Shown here piece by piece: positions 60,476 to 64,000 of a DNA stretch of 64,000 nucleotides. The stretch is from Bradyrhizobium sp. CCBAU 051011 (GTDB lineage: Bacteria; Pseudomonadota; Alphaproteobacteria; Rhizobiales; Xanthobacteraceae). The stretch spans positions 868,001-932,000 of the forward strand of contig NZ_CP022222.1 of assembly GCF_009930815.1 (NCBI RefSeq), in the 5' to 3' direction. The position numbers were made by a program, and so were the translations under genes. The notes under the pieces were generated by a model. It had not been told where the DNA came from. It ran no database searches and was given only the letters and a program-made list of their open reading frames with translations. Positions within the stretch are counted from its first letter, which is position 1. The number at the start of each line of letters is the position of its first letter.

Positions 60476-61565
60476 CAGCAGCGCCACAAGGCACCAGGAC
60501 GGGTTACGGATCATTGCGGCCGGCGCCGTGGTGATCCTTCACTATTCCGACTACTTCAAGGACGTGCCCATCGGCCAGTTCATGGTCGCCCACACCTGGC
60601 ATTTCAATCTGTTCGTCGATCTGTTCTTTGTGGTCTCCGGCTTCGTCATCGCGCGCCAGTATTTCGGGCGCGTCGACGATGCCGCATCGATCGGCCGCTT
60701 CCTCTGGCGCCGTCTCGCCCGCATCTATCCGCTGCATCTAGCCACGCTCGCCTTCTATGTGGCGCTTGCCGGCGCGCTTCATTTGGGCGCCGCGCGGACA
60801 GACAACCCCGCCCGCTACCCGCTTTCCGACCTGCCTGCACAATTCTTGCTGCTTCACGCCTTCATCGGCGAGCGTCTGACGTTCAACTTCCCGAGCTGGT
60901 CGCTCTCGGCGGAGATGTTCTGCTATCTGCTGTTCCCGGTCGTTGCACTGATCACCCAACGCCGCAACGAGGCGATCATTGCGCTCGTGGTCCTCACGGC
61001 CCTCGCCAACTCCCTTTGGGTGGCGGCCGCTGGGACGACGCCGTGGGCCGACTGGATCAACCAGGGCGGCGCCTTCCGGGCTCTGCCCGCCTTCAACCTC
61101 GGTGTGGCCTGCTATCTGTTTCGCGACCGGATCGGACGTTGGCCCATGATTCCTGGCGCGCTCGCTGCATCGCTGGCGGCGTTTATCGTGCTTGGCTCGT
61201 GGCTGCCGACGATGACCGCGCTGCTCGCCATCTATGCTATCGCGCTGCTCGCCGTTCAGGCGGACTGCGCCGGACGCGAGACGCAGCTGTCGCGGCTCGG
61301 CTTCGATCGCTGGTCGCCGCTGACCTATTCCTGCTACATGCTGCACATCCCGGTAGCGACCGTCGTCATCACCTTCGGATCGCGGCTGCTTTCCCTGTCG
61401 CCGCATGAACGACTCGTTCTGGCGCCGGTGGCGATCGTCGTTCTCGCCATCGCGAGTGTCGTGTCGCTGCGCACGTTCGAAGCGCCGCTGCGGCGATATC
61501 TGACCGAGGCATACGACCGCCGCGCCATCAGGCCCGCGGTGTCGCGGCAGGAGAGCGCACGATGA
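60468..61565 (+). CDS. Membrane acyltransferase (acyltransferase 3 family)
   Basis: This 365-aa protein of about ten helices has the family opening GLRIIAAGAVVILHYSDYF (the catalytic-type His) and NLFVDLFFVVSGFVIARQYFGR, then RRLARIYPLHLATL and the ending LRRYLTEA. It puts acetyl or another acyl group on the polymer. The likely start is TTG 60468 with GGAG eight bases upstream, overlapping the glycosyltransferase stop (TTGCATGA). A TTG at 60426 opens the longest frame. Confidence 0.88.
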   Translation: MHDSSATRHQDGLRIIAAGAVVILHYSDYFKDVPIGQFMVAHTWHFNLFVDLFFVVSGFVIARQYFGRVDDAASIGRFLWRRLARIYPLHLATLAFYVALAGALHLGAARTDNPARYPLSDLPAQFLLLHAFIGERLTFNFPSWSLSAEMFCYLLFPVVALITQRRNEAIIALVVLTALANSLWVAAAGTTPWADWINQGGAFRALPAFNLGVACYLFRDRIGRWPMIPGALAASLAAFIVLGSWLPTMTALLAIYAIALLAVQADCAGRETQLSRLGFDRWSPLTYSCYMLHIPVATVVITFGSRLLSLSPHERLVLAPVAIVVLAIASVVSLRTFEAPLRRYLTEAYDRRAIRPAVSRQESAR

Positions 61566-62611
61566 CGGTCGTCGAGCGCCTGCCGGCAAACCCTGCATCC
61601 CTGAGCGTCCCGCATGCGCCGGCCAAAGCCCGCGACGGCGTCGTCGACACCATGCGCGGCATCGCCATTCTGATGGTGATCGGAATTCATTCGCTGCCGC
61701 AGCCGCTCGACGGGGCCTGGGCAAAATCCCTCGATGCGGCGCTGCGGCCCTGCGTGCCGGTGTTCCTGTTCGCGTCCGGTTATCTCACCGCGCTCTCCGG
61801 CCGCGTGCCGCTCGCGAAGCGGCTAAGGGCGGCCCTGATCCCCTACGCGATCGCGTTCGTCGCCGCGTATACCTACATGGCGCTGCACAACCCGGCGATG
61901 GACCATCGCATCAGCACGACGCTTGCCCGGTTCGGACTGGGATACGTATTCGTCTACTATTACGTCTTCGTCTATGTCTGCTGTACAATCGGCCTGTGGC
62001 TCGTCTTTGCGGCCGGCGGGGACGGACACGCTTCAAGGCAACGCATCGCGACGCTGCTGATACTCTCGATCAGCTGCGGATTGGTGGCCGGCAGCTATCT
62101 CGACCCGACCATGTCACGGCTCGGCGCCTCGGACGCATTGCTCGACGAGCTCCGCATGCGCGACATTCCGTTCTGGTTCTCGTTCGTCGCGCTCGGCGCG
62201 CTGACCGCGATGTTTGCAGACCTGACTGCTCAGGGCGTGCGCCGTACGTTGTTTGGCGCCATGCTGGCGGCCTACGTACTTTATGCCGCCGTGCGCATTC
62301 TCAACCTTGGCGACGCCGCCACTTACGATTCGATCGCCTTCTTCCTCTATGCGGCCCTGTTCTGCGTTGCGCTGTTTGCCATTCAGCCGAAATCTCCGCT
62401 GCTCGGGTGGATCGGCTCAGGCAGCTACTTCATCTATCTCTGGCATATCTTCGTCGTCATGGCGCTGCGCGATCACACAGCGCTGCGCCAGCTCGACGGC
62501 GTCGCCGGCTTTGCCGTTACCTGTGGCGTGACCGCACTCGTTTCGATCGCCGCGCTGCTCGCTGTCAGGCAACTGGCCTCACCCCGAATCTGCCGCTGGT
62601 TGGGGGCTTAA
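61562..62611 (+). CDS. Membrane acyltransferase (acyltransferase 3 family), second copy
   Basis: This 349-aa protein is of the same broad family as the gene before: DTMRGIAILMVIGIHSLP (with the His), CVPVFLFASGYLTALSGR, and the late GSGSYFIYLWHIFVVM. It diverges from its neighbour in most other places. Its ATG overlaps the preceding stop by four bases. It probably acylates a different position or sugar. Confidence 0.88.
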   Translation: MTVVERLPANPASLSVPHAPAKARDGVVDTMRGIAILMVIGIHSLPQPLDGAWAKSLDAALRPCVPVFLFASGYLTALSGRVPLAKRLRAALIPYAIAFVAAYTYMALHNPAMDHRISTTLARFGLGYVFVYYYVFVYVCCTIGLWLVFAAGGDGHASRQRIATLLILSISCGLVAGSYLDPTMSRLGASDALLDELRMRDIPFWFSFVALGALTAMFADLTAQGVRRTLFGAMLAAYVLYAAVRILNLGDAATYDSIAFFLYAALFCVALFAIQPKSPLLGWIGSGSYFIYLWHIFVVMALRDHTALRQLDGVAGFAVTCGVTALVSIAALLAVRQLASPRICRWLGA

Positions 62612-62614
62612 GAG

Positions 62615-64000
62615 ATGCTCCTCAAGCACACCCTGCTCTATCTGCCCGCGCAATTCGTCGGACCGCTGTTCCAGCTCCTGGCAATGATCGTGTGGACGCA
62701 TGTCGTTGACGAACACACGCTCGGCGTCATCACGCTGATCACGGCCACGCATGAACTGCTGCAGATCGGCTTCCTGGCCTGGTGGTCGCAATATGCGCTG
62801 CGTTTCCTCGGACGTTACCAAGACGCAGGCGACGCGCCCCGTTTCTATCGCACCGAGAACGCCGTGTTACTCGCGTCCGTCATGCTGCAAAGCGCGGCCG
62901 TGGTCGGAATTCTGCTTCTGGTGATCGCGCCCGGCGCAGGAACGGGCCTTCTGCTCGCCACCGTCGCCTATGTGATCACCCGATCGCTCAATCTCTACAT
63001 CGGCGAACGCGCCCGCGCGCGACAGCAGATCCGGGTCTACACGATCCAGCAGGTATTCGGGCCATCCGTCGGGTTCTTAGTGGGCCTGGTGTTGATCAAG
63101 CTGATCGGCCAATCGCCGGAATGGCCGCTGGCCGGCTACGCACTTGCGCAACTGATCGCCGCGCTCATCGTCCTGCCCTGGATCGGCTGGAGCCATCGCC
63201 TGTGGCCGATCGACCGGGAGATCGTGGTCCACGCCCTGCGCTATGGCCTTCCCCTGATCGTCGGCGGCGCGCTCGGCTGGGTCGGCCTCAATGCGTCGCG
63301 CTTCATCATCAGCCAATTCTCAGGCGTGGCCGCAGCCGGGTTGTTCGCGGTCGGCTATGGCCTGGGCCAGCGGGCCGCGGCGGTCGCGGCCATGCTGGTG
63401 ACGGCAGCGGCGTTCCCGCTGGCGGTAAAAAGCATCGAGCAGGGCGGCAGCCAGGCCGGCATGCGTCAGCTTGCCACCAACAGCGCGCTTCTTGTCGCCA
63501 TCCTGGCGCCGAGCCTTGCCGGCATCATCATGCTGCGAACGGAGATCGTGCACCTCCTGATCGCGGCGCCGTTTCAAGCGGTGACGCTCGCAATCCTGCC
63601 GCTCTCGACGCTTGCCGGCGCGATCCGCAACCTGCGCGCTCATTTCGGCGACCAGGTCTTTCTGCTGCAAAACCGCACGCGCTGGATGATGGCGATTGCT
63701 GCGATCGACGCGTCGACAACCGTGGTGCTGAGCGCTCTGTTCCTGCCGCGCTGGGGATTGACGGGCGTCGCCGGCGCCACGGTGCTGGCGGCGCTGGCCG
63801 CCGCCATCGTCAGCTTTTCGATCGGCTTTACCAGGTTTGGCTTGCGCCTTCCGATCAGCCATCTCGTGCGCATCGCATTGGCTACGATTGCGATGGCCGC
63901 CCTGCTGCGGATCTTCCCGGAAGCTCGCACCCTTGCCGTGTTGGCGGCGCATGTCACGGCAGGCGCCGCCGTCTATTTCGGCGCGCTTGCCGTGCTCTAC
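62615..64000 (+). CDS. Polysaccharide flippase-like membrane protein (Wzx), truncated by window
   Basis: The first 462 residues are seen, an almost complete polytopic protein of 12-14 helices of the MATE/MVF (polysaccharide_synt) type: LPAQFVGPLFQLLAMIVWTHVVD, ALRYGLPLIVGGALGWVGLNASRFIISQFSG, LFAVGYGLGQRAAAVAAML. It would move the lipid-linked repeat unit across the inner membrane. ATG 62615 follows GGGGGCTTAAGAG and is three bases after the acyltransferase stop. The 3' end is cut by the window. Confidence 0.88.
   Translation, partial: MLLKHTLLYLPAQFVGPLFQLLAMIVWTHVVDEHTLGVITLITATHELLQIGFLAWWSQYALRFLGRYQDAGDAPRFYRTENAVLLASVMLQSAAVVGILLLVIAPGAGTGLLLATVAYVITRSLNLYIGERARARQQIRVYTIQQVFGPSVGFLVGLVLIKLIGQSPEWPLAGYALAQLIAALIVLPWIGWSHRLWPIDREIVVHALRYGLPLIVGGALGWVGLNASRFIISQFSGVAAAGLFAVGYGLGQRAAAVAAMLVTAAAFPLAVKSIEQGGSQAGMRQLATNSALLVAILAPSLAGIIMLRTEIVHLLIAAPFQAVTLAILPLSTLAGAIRNLRAHFGDQVFLLQNRTRWMMAIAAIDASTTVVLSALFLPRWGLTGVAGATVLAALAAAIVSFSIGFTRFGLRLPISHLVRIALATIAMAALLRIFPEARTLAVLAAHVTAGAAVYFGALAVLY

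Noticed and set aside
1..64000. CRISPR arrays, tRNA/rRNA genes, IS elements, integrases
   Set aside because: No regular direct repeats, tRNA cloverleafs, transposase or integrase motifs were seen on reading.

Overview
The window is high-GC chromosomal DNA of an alphaproteobacterium, most likely Bradyrhizobium or a close relative (Rhizobiales). The grounds are codon usage, the family mix (homospermidine synthase, DUF2147, VpsF-type EPS genes), dispersed palindromes of a kind common in Bradyrhizobium, a Rhizobiales-type Zur box, and a GGAAC-N16-CGTT EcfG-type promoter. No rRNA, tRNA, CRISPR array, insertion sequence or prophage was seen.

Layout. 1-1262: 5' part of an M3 peptidase and a small membrane protein. 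1440-5914: polyamine island with a structured (speF-like) leader, ornithine/lysine-type decarboxylase, GNAT enzyme, small membrane protein, RidA and homospermidine synthase. 6021-7440: two exported proteins of unknown function. 7464-13919 (minus strand): intradiol dioxygenase, branched-chain-amino-acid-type ABC importer (binding protein, two permeases, two ATPases) and acetoacetate decarboxylase, probably an aromatic/organic-acid uptake and catabolism operon. 14151-20151 (minus strand): a zinc operon headed by a Zur box: His-rich mini-membrane protein, ZnuC, ZnuB, ZnuA, COG0523 GTPase and WD40 protein, possibly continuing into MgtC and a Pro-rich protein. A small divergent gene on the other side of the Zur box is frameshifted. 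20422-23197: a 45-aa protein, a pair of paralogous half-permeases, CrcB, a terminator, a repeat element, and an iron-type SOD behind an EcfG-type promoter. 23376-29239: GNAT, MATE, DUF2147, a repeat, DUF3095 and HtpG (RpoH-like promoter). 29342-35078: a type I secretion pair (adaptor and ABC) divergent from a Cys-free, Ala-rich, non-RTX candidate cargo. 35326-40220: a membrane redox pair (cytochrome b561 fused to an ethylbenzene-dehydrogenase-type haem domain, plus ferredoxin/flavin reductase), a GST and an unusual metallo-beta-lactamase-fold protein. 40487-46227: a degenerate class III cyclase, gamma-glutamyltransferase, a frameshifted copper amine oxidase and its divergent FeaR-like AraC regulator.

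46224-64000 is an exopolysaccharide locus read in two directions from a central intergenic region. Leftward: sugar transferase, mannose-1-P guanylyltransferase, FkbM methyltransferase, UDP-glucose dehydrogenase and a UDP-glucuronate 4-epimerase-like protein (priming, precursors and modification). Rightward: a 47-aa membrane protein, PPP-family phosphatase, Wza/GumB-like export protein, outer-membrane barrel, Wzz/BY-kinase, VpsF-like protein, glycosyltransferase, two acyltransferases and a flippase cut by the window end. Together they make a Wzx/Wzy-type EPS pathway with a kinase and a putative phosphatase for control.

All calls come from reading the sequence and knowledge of families. No database search was run.
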